DNA from: Siccirubricoccus soli
Lineage (GTDB): Bacteria > Pseudomonadota > Alphaproteobacteria > Acetobacterales > Acetobacteraceae
Direction of reading: 5' to 3'
Assembly: GCF_024178315.1 (NCBI RefSeq)
Contig: NZ_JAMZIK010000086.1
Location: 1-64,000, forward strand
Length of the DNA stretch: 64,000 bases
Part shown: piece by piece, positions 1 to 8,471 of the stretch
How the letters are laid out: every line of letters begins with the position of its first letter
How positions within the stretch are numbered: the stretch's first letter is position 1
Notes under the pieces: generated by a model
The model's database searches: none
The model's input: only the letters and a program-made list of their open reading frames with translations
What the model was told of the DNA's origin: nothing
Position numbers and translations under genes: made by a program

Positions 1-394
1 CCGCCTGCACGACTGGCTGCTGACCCAGCGACGCCGCTTGTCGGGCAAGTCGACCCTGGGCAAGGCGATGCAGTATGCGCTCAATCGGTGGGAGGCTCTC
101 GCGCGCTATCTCGAGGACGGCAGGCTCTCGATCGACAACAACCTCGCCGAGCGGCAGCTGCGAGGGATCGCCCTAACAACGAAGAATTTTCCGTTCCTCG
201 GTTCCGATGCCGAGGGCAAACGCGCGGCCAGCATCTACACCGTCGCTGAGACTGCCACGCTCAACGGCCTCGACCCGGAACCCTACATCGCCGCCGTAAT
301 CGACCGCCTTGCTCGCGGCCACACCATCGGCCGCCTCCACGAACTCCCGCCCTGGAACTCCAAGCCCGAGACGCCGCCCGTGGTGACCGGCTGA
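1..394 (+). CDS. IS66 family transposase, C-terminal fragment (5' end outside window)
   Basis: The open frame enters from the left edge in frame 2 and stops at TGA 392-394. It shows the conserved IS66 C-terminus: LSIDNNLAERQLR, the KNFPFLGSDAEGKRAA block, YTVAETATLNGLDP and a closing LHELPPWN motif. The protein is the DDE transposase (TnpC type) that moves IS66 elements. Only about the last 130 residues are visible, so whether the full gene is intact cannot be judged. Nothing in the visible part looks broken. Confidence 0.9.
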   Translation, partial: RLHDWLLTQRRRLSGKSTLGKAMQYALNRWEALARYLEDGRLSIDNNLAERQLRGIALTTKNFPFLGSDAEGKRAASIYTVAETATLNGLDPEPYIAAVIDRLARGHTIGRLHELPPWNSKPETPPVVTG

Positions 395-401
395 CGCTTA
401 C
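1..401 (+). mobile_element. Right end of an IS66-family insertion sequence
   Basis: The first 401 bases are the 3' part of an IS66-family element: the transposase C-terminus, then after its stop the bases GACGCTTAC at about 393-401. This is the reverse complement of GTAAGCGTC, matching the GTAAG start typical of IS66 terminal inverted repeats. Phage terminase sequence begins at 402 without a gap, so 401 is probably the exact element boundary. The left end and the 8-bp target duplication lie outside the window. Confidence 0.8.
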
Positions 402-1058
402 CATACGGCCGGGGTCTACGCCCAGCTGCGCGATCCGCGTCTGGTGCCGCTGAAGGGCATCGAGGGCTGGAACCGCTCGAGCCCGGTCACTGGCCCGACC
501 TATGTCGACGTGAACGAGCGCGGCGTGAAGATCAGGCAAGGCATCGCGCTCTGGACCGTGGCGGTCAGCACCTACAAGCTGGACCTCTACCGCCGGCTCT
601 GGAAGAGCCGCGGCGAAGGCGCCGGCTACCCGCCGGGCTGGGTGCATCTTCCCGACTGGCTGGACGCCAGCCTGGTGAAGCAGCTGGCCGCCGAGCAGCT
701 GGTGACCCATACCACACGCAATGGCTCCGCGCGGAATGAGTGGCGCAAACTGCGTGACAATGAGGCGTTGGAATGTGCGGTCTACGCCCGCGCGGCGCTC
801 GCCGTGCTCGGCGCCGACCGCTACGGCGAGCGGTTCTGGGGCATCATGGCCAGCCAGATCATTGTCCCCAGCGACCAGGCCACTGCCGCACCCGCCTTCC
901 CGCAGTCCTTGATGCGCCGACAGGTAGTGCGCCCGGCGCGGATGCGCCGTTCATCGATGATGGACCGAAGGTGCTGCGGCAGTCCGCCGCCTGATGGAAT
1001 ACCGGGAGTGCAGTTCGCAGGCGAGGTCGCTATCCCTCGAACGCAGCGTGGAGGATGA
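402..1058 (+). pseudogene. Phage terminase large subunit (GpA family), 5'-truncated by IS66
   Basis: The frame begins immediately at the IS66 end with no start codon of its own and reads TAGVYAQLRDPRLVPLKGIE, then VTGPTYVDVNERG, YPPGWVHLPDWLD and NEALECAVYARAALAVLGADR. These belong to the C-terminal nuclease part of GpA-type terminases, the motor and nuclease that cuts and packages phage DNA. The ATPase half is missing, at least on this side of the IS. Family resemblance fades after about 950; the rest of the frame runs to 1058 and overlaps the 3' end of the convergent channel gene, so the tail is probably not original. A non-functional prophage remnant is the best reading. Confidence 0.82.
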
Positions 1059-2046
1059 GGACTGCGTGCAGAACAATGAAAAGGCACGCGGCCGCCAGGC
1101 AGTACCGGTGATCCAGGCGGAGCAGCGGACCAACGTCACCTGAACCACCATGCTCCGTACGGATCCGGACCAGCACGGTCACCGCGGTGATCGCCACCAC
1201 GTACGCAAGCCCCACGATGTGGAGTTTATCAATCAGCGTTGCACCATGTTCGCTCCCAAGCGCGATGCTGGCGGTGCGCATGTTGACCACCAGAGCAAAC
1301 AGCGAGGCGACGAGCAACGTGATACGGGGCGCGAAGGTCGTGGCGGTGATGGGGACCAGGCAGCCGATGGCACACATGAGAAAGCCCGCGTAGAGCGCCG
1401 CTGTCAGCTTCAGGAACCCCGTGTAGTTTGAACGCTCCAGATCCAGCACTGCTCGCAGCTGGCTGAACCGACTCTCCGGGCCGTTCGCCGCAGGGTCACC
1501 GAAGCTGGTGGCGTATCGCGCGGCGCCGACATCGACGCGCATGCGCCGAACGCGCCAGCCCTCAATTACGCCATGTGGGTTGTATCCCGAGTTTGCGACA
1601 TCGGCGTCGTAGGCAAACCTGCTTTCCTCGTCGATGCCTTCTTCGAGATGGATCTCCAATGCGTTACGATCGAAAGGGAAATTCTGCACGTTCCAATGCT
1701 CACGGAAGGTGCCGGTGATCTTGCGTTGGCTCCAGGTCACGTCTCCCCGCGGGATAGTGCTGTCCAACCTGACCGCGGCCTGATCTGCATTGGCAAACTC
1801 CATGGTTCGCAGGACGTATGCCGACGACGACCCAACGCTCCAGACCCAGAAGCTGGCGCCGAAGGTGCCGCGGAGGAGGTCGAAGCTATGTAGGTCGGTA
1901 ACGTAGAGGCCAACCTTGTGTCGTACAGGCGGCTCTCCCACCAGACTGTCTTGGGGCAGGTTCTGGCCTCGGGCTTGCCCGACGAGGAGCAGTAGCATCA
2001 GGGCAGGGACGGCCGCCGCGAGGCGCCCGGGAGGGAGAGGGTGCAC
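1030..2046 (-). CDS. Bacterial pentameric ligand-gated ion channel (Cys-loop receptor) homologue
   Basis: A 338-residue protein with an N-terminal signal peptide (1-27), a beta-rich extracellular region (about 30-210) carrying FPFDRNALEIHLEE at 123-136, and four hydrophobic segments near 212-234, 240-262, 272-294 and 312-334. The FPFD motif before the last extracellular strands, followed by four membrane helices, is the layout of prokaryotic pentameric ligand-gated channels such as GLIC and ELIC. The second helix starts after a Pro-Arg pair, as expected for the pore-lining M2. The start is GTG at 2046 with AAGGA about 10 bases upstream; the stop is TAG at 1030. No partner gene is evident. The ligand and ion selectivity cannot be told from the sequence. 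Confidence 0.75.
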   Translation of the reverse strand: MHPLPPGRLAAAVPALMLLLLVGQARGQNLPQDSLVGEPPVRHKVGLYVTDLHSFDLLRGTFGASFWVWSVGSSSAYVLRTMEFANADQAAVRLDSTIPRGDVTWSQRKITGTFREHWNVQNFPFDRNALEIHLEEGIDEESRFAYDADVANSGYNPHGVIEGWRVRRMRVDVGAARYATSFGDPAANGPESRFSQLRAVLDLERSNYTGFLKLTAALYAGFLMCAIGCLVPITATTFAPRITLLVASLFALVVNMRTASIALGSEHGATLIDKLHIVGLAYVVAITAVTVLVRIRTEHGGSGDVGPLLRLDHRYCLAAACLFIVLHAVLILHAAFEG

Positions 2047-2733
2047 CAGGTGAGTCCTTCTTCAGCTAATGGCGTACAAGCTCCCACGGACCGACGAAAC
2101 GCGCGAGATGGACCGACTGGCGCCGACGCTCTACGGGATGCGCCGCTCGTCGATAATGGATTGAAAGACGGCAGTGGCGGCTTGGCCTTCGCCTTGCTGC
2201 ACGCAATCTCTGTCCCGGCTTCGCCGAGGATGTCATCCGATGCGCGCGGAAGGACTCCGATCAGTGCGCCACAACCGATGCTTGGTGACGCTTTGCGCAG
2301 TTCGGCAGCAGATGCGCCGGCCGCCCAGCTGGCAACGGCAGCCAGCGGCGTCATTGCCACGGCCGGGCCGCATATCCCGCGGGAGGACGACCAGGACGCG
2401 CTACAACGCAGTACTGCGGCCCTGCCCGACGTCCCGGTGTCGGGGAAGCCAGAGGTGCTGATCTATCACCGCCTCGGCTCGGCGGCCGGCCAGCGAGCGG
2501 CGGTGCGGATCGCCAGTGAGATGCGCAAAGCAGGCGGCAAGCCGATTAGAATCCGGGCCACGGCGCAGGTACCCTCCACACGGGAACTGCGCTACTTACG
2601 GGCGGAGGATGCGGCAGAAGGCAATAAGCTTGCTTCGCAGTTTAAGGGTTGCCGGGGAAACGCCTGGCGCGTTGCAGCCTTAGCGCCAGATGCGGGAAGC
2701 CGGAGCTTTGAAATCTGGCTGCCGCATCACTGA
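2041..2733 (+). CDS. Hypothetical protein with a C-terminal IHY...RY...EIWLP-type domain
   Basis: The last 90 residues, from EVLIYHRLGSAAGQRAAVRI to the closing FEIWLPHH, resemble a small C-terminal domain common in alphaproteobacterial envelope proteins: a strand reading V(L)IxYR, then RYL.AEDA, then a (T/F)xE(I/V)WLP ending. The N-terminal 140 residues are low-complexity, rich in Ala, Pro and Arg, with no signal peptide. The start at GTG 2041 is uncertain because it overlaps the divergent channel gene by 6 bp and has no clear ribosome site; the true start may lie further in. The gene may be degraded at its 5' end. Function unknown. Confidence 0.45.
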   Translation: MHQVSPSSANGVQAPTDRRNARDGPTGADALRDAPLVDNGLKDGSGGLAFALLHAISVPASPRMSSDARGRTPISAPQPMLGDALRSSAADAPAAQLATAASGVIATAGPHIPREDDQDALQRSTAALPDVPVSGKPEVLIYHRLGSAAGQRAAVRIASEMRKAGGKPIRIRATAQVPSTRELRYLRAEDAAEGNKLASQFKGCRGNAWRVAALAPDAGSRSFEIWLPHH

Positions 2734-3242
2734 TGCTGTCGAAGTAGCGCAAGCCAGAATACAGGCAGCTTGCCCTGTCACAGGCAAGGTCGCTCCCGGC
2801 CACGTCCTGTGCGGCGGCGATCCGCGACACACCGCAGCACCCACGGGACCTGAGAGACAGCGTCCAACCTGGCCGCCATCCTGCGGGAAAATGTCCGTTG
2901 ATAGTTCGAGTGGAGAGGCACGCGCCGTCCGTCGGTCGTTCCTGCCAGGCGCTGCGTCACTTCTCCAACAGCAGCCCCACAGGGCGAGTTCCCTCGCCTG
3001 CGGCGGGCCACGTCATGGCATCGGCGCGATCCGTCGCAAGCGTCCGGACCGCTGGAATCCGGGTTTACGGCGCTGGTATTTTGCGCCTAGCCTATCGCAA
3101 AGGAACCCACACCGGCCGGCAACTCCCGTAACCAGGACCAATGCGGAACACCGCATGGCCGCTGGTTTCGGTCTTGTGCGCTCGCGTGACCGGCGCTGCC
3201 GCGGATGGCAGCCGGACGGCCACCGAGGAGCAGGAGGGCGTC
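2734..3242. other. Non-coding stretch upstream of the amidohydrolase operon
   Basis: No convincing gene, RNA or repeat is seen here; the short frames lack family resemblance and ribosome sites. The promoter of the downstream operon should lie in its 3' part, but no clear -35/-10 pair stands out. The block GGAGCAGGAGGGCGTC just before 3243 is the ribosome site of the next gene. Confidence 0.5.
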
Positions 3243-4985
3243 ATGGCGGACCCATCCACCCTGGTCATTCGCAACGGCACGATCGTCGACGGCACGGGGC
3301 GCGCGCCCTTCACCGGCGATGTCGGCATCCGCGGTGGGATCATCACCGAGGTCGGGCGGGTCGCCTGGCGCGGCGACCGCGAGATCGATGCCACCGGCCT
3401 GCTGGTGACCCCGGGCTTCATCGATATCCACACCCATTACGACGCCCAGGCCATGTGGTCGAACCGGCTCGACCCCTCCTCCTGGAACGGCGTCACCACC
3501 GCGATGATCGGCAATTGCGGCGTCGGCTTCGCGCCCTGCAAGCCCGAGGACCGGGAGATGCTGGTGGCGCTGATGGAAGGCGTCGAGGACATCCCCGAAG
3601 TGGTGATGACCGAAGGCCTCGACTGGAATTGGGAGACCTTCCCGCAATTCCTGGACCGGCTGGATGCGCGGCAATTCGACCTCGACATCGTGGCCCAGGT
3701 GCCGCACGCCGCGATCCGCGTCTATGTGATGGGCGAGCGCGGCTTCCGGCGCGAACCCTCCACGCCCGAGGAGCGCGCCGAGATGGCGCGGCTGACCGTG
3801 GAAGGGATGCAGGCCGGCGCGGTCGGCTTCTCCACCTCCCGCGCCATCGCCCATAAGACGCTGGCCGGCGAGCCGACGCCGACGCTCGGCTCGGCCGAGG
3901 AGGAGCTGGCGGTCATCGCCGAGGCGGTCGGCCAGCATGGCGCCGGTTGGCTGCAGGTGATCTCCGATTTCGATGAGCCGGAGGAGGAGTTCGCCCTGCT
4001 GCGCCGCGTCGCTGCCCGCAGCAAGGGCCGCGCCATCAGCCTGACCTTCGCGCAGCGGGAGAACGACCCGAAGCGCTACAAGCGGCTGCTGGATCTGCTC
4101 GACGAGGCGAACAGCGACGGCGTGCGGATGATCGCCCAGGTCATGGGCCGGCCGATCGCCATCAACCTCGGCTTCGAGCTGTCTATCAACCCCTTCTGCG
4201 AGCGGCCGAGCTACAAGGGGATCGCCCACCTGCCCTTCGCCGAGCGGCTGGCGCTTCTCAAAACGCCGGAGATGCGGGCGAAGCTGCTGTCCGAGGTCAC
4301 CGAGGACCCGATGTTGCGGCGCCGGCTCAACAGCTACGACCGGATGTTCGAGCTCGGCAGCCCGGCGAATTACGAACCCCATCCGGAGGACAGCCTGGCC
4401 GGCCGCGCCGCCCGCGCCGGCATTCCGGTCGAGGCGTTCGTCTATGACCTGATGGTCGCCGGCGACGGAAAGACCACGCTCTACCGTCCGGTGACGAACT
4501 ACGTCGAGGGCAACCTCGATGTCTGCCTGGAGATGATGCGGCACCCGAACACGGTAATGGGCCTCGGCGATGGCGGCGCGCACTACAGCTTCATCTGCGA
4601 CAGCTCCACGGTGACGCATTCCATCATGCACTGGACGCGGGACCGGACGCGCGGCGAAAAGGTCCCGCTGCCCTGGATGGTGCAGCGACTGACGCGGGAT
4701 GCGGCGGTTGCGATCGGGCTCGAGGATCGCGGCCTGCTGGCTCCGGGCTACAAGGCGGACCTCAACGTCATCGACTACGACAGGCTGGCGATCGGCCCGC
4801 TGGAAGTCGCCTATGACCTGCCGGCCGGCGGCAAGCGGCTGATCCAGAAGATCGAGGGCTACGCCGCCACCATCCTCTCCGGCGTGGTGGTGCAGGAGAA
4901 TGGCAGGCCGACCGGCACCCTGCCGGGGCGGCTGGTACGCGGTGTGCAAAAGGCTCCTGAAGTGGTGCGTATCGCCGCGGAGTGA
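3243..4985 (+). CDS. N-acyl-D-amino-acid deacylase (D-aminoacylase) family amidohydrolase
   Basis: A 580-residue cytoplasmic metal-dependent hydrolase of the amidohydrolase superfamily. The N-terminal beta-sandwich leads into GFIDIHTHYDAQ with the metal-binding His-x-His at 63-65. GNCGVGFAP and MEGVEDIPEVV are characteristic of the D-aminoacylase/dihydroorotase-like subfamily, and GLGDGGAH lies near 439-446. Members remove the acyl group from N-acyl-D-amino acids or hydrolyse related amides and hydantoin-like rings. The ATG at 3243 is preferred over upstream starts because AGGAGG sits at the right distance and the nucleotide-binding-like N-terminus begins there. A complete peptide ABC transporter follows directly, suggesting import and deacylation of an acylated or D-amino-acid compound. 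Exact substrate unknown. Confidence 0.85.
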   Translation: MADPSTLVIRNGTIVDGTGRAPFTGDVGIRGGIITEVGRVAWRGDREIDATGLLVTPGFIDIHTHYDAQAMWSNRLDPSSWNGVTTAMIGNCGVGFAPCKPEDREMLVALMEGVEDIPEVVMTEGLDWNWETFPQFLDRLDARQFDLDIVAQVPHAAIRVYVMGERGFRREPSTPEERAEMARLTVEGMQAGAVGFSTSRAIAHKTLAGEPTPTLGSAEEELAVIAEAVGQHGAGWLQVISDFDEPEEEFALLRRVAARSKGRAISLTFAQRENDPKRYKRLLDLLDEANSDGVRMIAQVMGRPIAINLGFELSINPFCERPSYKGIAHLPFAERLALLKTPEMRAKLLSEVTEDPMLRRRLNSYDRMFELGSPANYEPHPEDSLAGRAARAGIPVEAFVYDLMVAGDGKTTLYRPVTNYVEGNLDVCLEMMRHPNTVMGLGDGGAHYSFICDSSTVTHSIMHWTRDRTRGEKVPLPWMVQRLTRDAAVAIGLEDRGLLAPGYKADLNVIDYDRLAIGPLEVAYDLPAGGKRLIQKIEGYAATILSGVVVQENGRPTGTLPGRLVRGVQKAPEVVRIAAE

Positions 4986-5038
4986 CACCTTGGGCGGGCC
5001 GTGTGTCCGCCCGTTCCTACCTGCCGGAGACTACGACC

Positions 5039-6592
5039 ATGGCCTTCACCGACGCCACGCGGCGCGGCCTGCTGCGCGCTGGCGCCAGCCTGCCGCTATC
5101 CGCCGCGCTGATCCGCGAAAGCCGCGCCCAGGCCGGCGGCACCTTGACCGTCGCGCTGCCGACCACTCCGACCTCCTGCGACCCGGTCAACCCGCCCGAC
5201 CATGACTGGATGATCGTCACCCAGAACATCTTCGAGAACCTGGTCGAGTACGACATCGACGGCGTACTGCGGCCGCAGCTTGCCAAGGCGCTGCCCACCG
5301 TCTCCGAGGACGGGCTGACCTACGCCTTCGAGCTGCACGAGGGCATCAAGTTCCACAATGGCCAGCCGCTCACCTCGGAGGATGTTAAGTACAGCTTCGA
5401 ATGGATGCTGGACCCCGCCAACAAGGCGGCGCGCGGCCCCACCTTCAACCGCCTCTCCCATGTCGAAGTGGACAGCCCGACGAAGCTGCGGGTGATCCTG
5501 AAGGAGCCATTCTCCCCCTGGCTGACCATGCTGACAAAATTCATGGGCATCTGGCCCAAGGGTTCGCGCGAGCAGTACGGCCCCGACCATTTCCGCCGCC
5601 ACCCGACCGGTGTCGGCACCGGCCCCGGCCTCTTCGAGGAGTGGAAACCGAACGATTATATCAGCTTCCGCCGCAACCCGAACTACTGGCAGCCGGGCAA
5701 GCCGGCATGGGAGCGCCTCATCATCAAGCAGGTGCCGGAGGATACCTCTCGTGTCGCCTATCTGTTGAGCAGTCAGGCCGATATCATCAGCGTCCCGCCG
5801 CCGCGCGATTACGCCCGCCTCAAGACGCGACGCGGCATTCAGGGCAATGCCAGGGCGACGCTCGGCGGCTGGAGCTTCATCGCCCTCAATAATGCGCGGC
5901 CGCCCTTCGACGACGTGAATTTCCGCCGCGCCATCGCCCACGCCATCGACCGCAAGACCATCAATGAGCGGATCTACCACGGCATGGTGGAGACCACCGC
6001 GGTCCCCGCTCCCCGCTCCTCCTGGTGGTTCAACCCGGCGGCGGATGCGGTGCTGGACTACAACCTCGACAAGGCACGAGACTACCTGAAGAAGTCGAAA
6101 TACCCGAACGGGGCGAGCTTTGAGCTCGCCTGCGCCTCCGTTCCCTACCTGCTGGACAGCCGCGATGCGGCGATCTTCCTGCAATCGGAGCTGGCCAAGA
6201 TCGGCGTCGAGGTGAAGATCCGCCTCGCCGAACAATCCGTGCTGTCGCCGATGCTGAGTCGCGGCGAGCTGGATGCGCTGGTGGCGAACTTCATGTCCCC
6301 CGGCGATCCTACCTACATGATCATGGTCTATCTGACCGCCGGGCAGTTCATGTCCAAATCCTCCTCCTTCACCGATGCAAGGCTGGACGAGTTGATGAAG
6401 CTGGCTTTCCGGGAGAATGAGCAGGAGCCGATGAAGCCGCATCTGCACGAGATGCAGATGCTGTTGGCGGAGAAGTCGCCATTCATCTGGCTCGGCTTCT
6501 TCAGCGCCGCCAATCTGTGGCGTGATCGGGTTAAGAACTTCAAAGTCAGCACCGGACAGACCGTCATGGTGCGCGATGTGAGCCTCGGCTGA
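5039..6592 (+). CDS. Peptide/nickel-type ABC transporter, solute-binding protein (SBP_bac_5)
   Basis: A 517-residue family-5 periplasmic binding protein of the DppA/OppA type. The N-terminus has an Arg-Arg pair (8-9) followed by a hydrophobic stretch ending near AQAGG, which fits a Tat-like export signal. The family block EDVKYSFEWMLDP and the motif for ligand cleft closure (DVNFRRAIAHAIDR) are clear. The start at 5039 is chosen because it gives the signal peptide and follows CCGGAGA. It begins 53 bp after the deacylase and its stop overlaps the first permease start by one base (TGATG), so it should deliver the deacylase substrate to the permeases that follow. Confidence 0.88.
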   Translation: MAFTDATRRGLLRAGASLPLSAALIRESRAQAGGTLTVALPTTPTSCDPVNPPDHDWMIVTQNIFENLVEYDIDGVLRPQLAKALPTVSEDGLTYAFELHEGIKFHNGQPLTSEDVKYSFEWMLDPANKAARGPTFNRLSHVEVDSPTKLRVILKEPFSPWLTMLTKFMGIWPKGSREQYGPDHFRRHPTGVGTGPGLFEEWKPNDYISFRRNPNYWQPGKPAWERLIIKQVPEDTSRVAYLLSSQADIISVPPPRDYARLKTRRGIQGNARATLGGWSFIALNNARPPFDDVNFRRAIAHAIDRKTINERIYHGMVETTAVPAPRSSWWFNPAADAVLDYNLDKARDYLKKSKYPNGASFELACASVPYLLDSRDAAIFLQSELAKIGVEVKIRLAEQSVLSPMLSRGELDALVANFMSPGDPTYMIMVYLTAGQFMSKSSSFTDARLDELMKLAFRENEQEPMKPHLHEMQMLLAEKSPFIWLGFFSAANLWRDRVKNFKVSTGQTVMVRDVSLG

Positions 6593-7542
6593 TGCTGGTC
6601 CTCATTCTCCGCCGCGCAGGCTTCTCGCTCTTCTCCCTCCTCGTCGTCAGCCTGATTCTCTTTGCCCTCACTCGCTCCATCCCGGACAGCCCGGCGCGGA
6701 TCGTTCTCGGCGACGAGGCGACCGAGGAGCAGATCGCGCAATTCGAGGCCGATCACGGCCTCGACCGGCCAGTGCTGGTGCAGTACCTCGCCTGGCTGGA
6801 GCGGCTGGTGCTGCACGGCGATCTCGGCCGCTCCTTCACCACGCGGCTCGACATGAACGCCCAGGTGACCGAGACGCTGCCAGTCACGCTGGAGCTGGTC
6901 TGCATCGGCTTCGTGGTGGCGCTGACCATCTCTCTGGTGCTGGGCACGCTCTCGGCGCTCTGGCGCGACAGTCCAGTGGACTACGCGGCGCGGCTGCTCG
7001 CGGTGCTCGGTGTCTCCATCCCCGGCTTCTGGCCGGCGCTGGTGCTGGTGCTCGCCCTGACGGTGGAGAGAGACTGGTTCCCACCTGGTGGCTTCGTCCC
7101 ACTCGGCGAGGGGCTCGCCGAACATCTCCGCTCAATCGCCTTGCCATGCCTTTGCCTCAGTGTCTTCTATATGGCGGTGCTGACGCGCATGACCCGCTCC
7201 TCGCTGCTGGAGGTTCTGGGCCAGGACTACATGCGCACGGCACGCGCCGCCGGTCTGTCCCGCCCGCGCGTGCTGCTCTACGGACTGCGCAACGCGCTGG
7301 TGCCGGTCGTTACCATCGCCGGCGTCTCCTTCGGCCACATGTTCGGCTTGGCACTGATTATCGAGCGGGTTTTCAATATCGGCGGCATGTCCCGGGCCTT
7401 GCTGACCGCCATCCAGCAGCGCGACTACGCGCTGGTGCAGGCGGTGGTGATGATGTTCACCATTATCTTCGTCGTGGCGAACCTGATCGCGGATCTGCTG
7501 AACGCTTGGCTCAACCCGCGCCTAGCCGCGCGCGCCGCATGA
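6592..7542 (+). CDS. Peptide-type ABC transporter permease, DppB/OppB family
   Basis: A 316-residue inner-membrane permease. It begins with the first transmembrane helix typical of DppB (RRAGFSLFSLLVVSLILFAL), then a periplasmic segment with DHGLDRPVLVQYL, then five further hydrophobic segments. The cytoplasmic coupling loop (EAA motif) reads RTARAAGLSRPRVLLYGLRN near 221-240, where the ATPases dock. The start codon shares its A with the stop of the binding protein gene, and the stop overlaps the next permease (ATGA), so the genes are translationally coupled. Confidence 0.9.
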   Translation: MLVLILRRAGFSLFSLLVVSLILFALTRSIPDSPARIVLGDEATEEQIAQFEADHGLDRPVLVQYLAWLERLVLHGDLGRSFTTRLDMNAQVTETLPVTLELVCIGFVVALTISLVLGTLSALWRDSPVDYAARLLAVLGVSIPGFWPALVLVLALTVERDWFPPGGFVPLGEGLAEHLRSIALPCLCLSVFYMAVLTRMTRSSLLEVLGQDYMRTARAAGLSRPRVLLYGLRNALVPVVTIAGVSFGHMFGLALIIERVFNIGGMSRALLTAIQQRDYALVQAVVMMFTIIFVVANLIADLLNAWLNPRLAARAA

Positions 7543-8471
7543 GCGTCACTCTCACCCATGACGGTGCCTGGCGCCGCGGCATGGATCGGCTGCGCAGGAT
7601 CGTCGCCGCCTGCGGCGGCCCGGCCGGTTGCCTCGGCGCCGCCATCGTGCTGGCGCTGCTGGTCCTGGCGGTATTCGCCACCTGGATCGCGCCTCATGAT
7701 CCGCTCCGCGTCAGCCTGCCCGACCAGCTGCTGGAGCCGGGCGGCGACTTCCCCTTCGGCACCGATCAGTCCGGGCGGGACGTGCTGAGCCGCGTCATCT
7801 GGGCCAGCCGCGCCTCGCTCGCGGTCGCCGGCGTCGCGGTGCTGATCGGCCTGGCCCTCGGTGTCACCCTAGGCTTATCCGCCGGCTTCTTTCGCGGCGG
7901 CTGGGCGGAGCAGGCGATCATGCGGCTGCTTGACGCGGTCGCCGCCATCCCGGTGCTGATCTGGGCCATCGCCCTGGTCGGCATCTTCGGTATCCGCGAG
8001 ATCGAGATCGGTCCCTTCACCTTCGGGAACGAGGTAAAGCTGATGCTCATGCTCGGTTTGCTTTACGTGCCGACCCTGGCGCGCATCACCTACACCTCCG
8101 CGGCCAGCGAGTCCCAGGCCAATTACGTCGCGGCGCGACGGTTGCAGGGGGTGCCGGGCTGGCGCATTATGCTCTCCGACGTGCTGCCCAACTGCCTGTC
8201 CCCGGTCATTGTGCAGGCCACACTGATGCTGGCGCTCGGCATCATCATCGAGGCCTCGGTGAGTTTCGTCGGCCTCGGCGTGCAGCCGCCGACACCCTCC
8301 TGGGGCAACATGCTGGCGGATGCGCGAAACTACCTGCTTTCCGGCGAATGGTGGCTCTCCGTCTTCCCCGGCGCCGCAATCTCGGTGACGGTCATCGGCT
8401 TCAATCTGCTGGGCGACGGGCTGCGCGACCGGCTCGACCCGCGCCACGCCCTGCCGACGGTGGCGGGATGA
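7539..8471 (+). CDS. Peptide-type ABC transporter permease, DppC/OppC family
   Basis: A 310-residue inner-membrane permease with the DppC layout: one helix near 30-52, a periplasmic region with HPL-type residues and FPFGTDQSGRDVLSRVIWA, then a five-helix core. The coupling loop ARRLQGVPGWRIMLSDVLPN and the following CLSPVIVQATLMLALGIIIEA match OppC. The start at ATG 7539 overlaps the DppB-type stop by four bases; the long open frame upstream of it is a shadow of the neighbour. It forms the heterodimeric channel with the preceding permease. Confidence 0.9.
   Translation: MSVTLTHDGAWRRGMDRLRRIVAACGGPAGCLGAAIVLALLVLAVFATWIAPHDPLRVSLPDQLLEPGGDFPFGTDQSGRDVLSRVIWASRASLAVAGVAVLIGLALGVTLGLSAGFFRGGWAEQAIMRLLDAVAAIPVLIWAIALVGIFGIREIEIGPFTFGNEVKLMLMLGLLYVPTLARITYTSAASESQANYVAARRLQGVPGWRIMLSDVLPNCLSPVIVQATLMLALGIIIEASVSFVGLGVQPPTPSWGNMLADARNYLLSGEWWLSVFPGAAISVTVIGFNLLGDGLRDRLDPRHALPTVAG

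Noticed and set aside
3087-4988. Long open frame on the minus strand opposite the deacylase gene
   Set aside because: It mirrors the codon bias of the real gene on the other strand, is rich in His, Arg, Gln and Gly with no family motif, and has no ribosome site.
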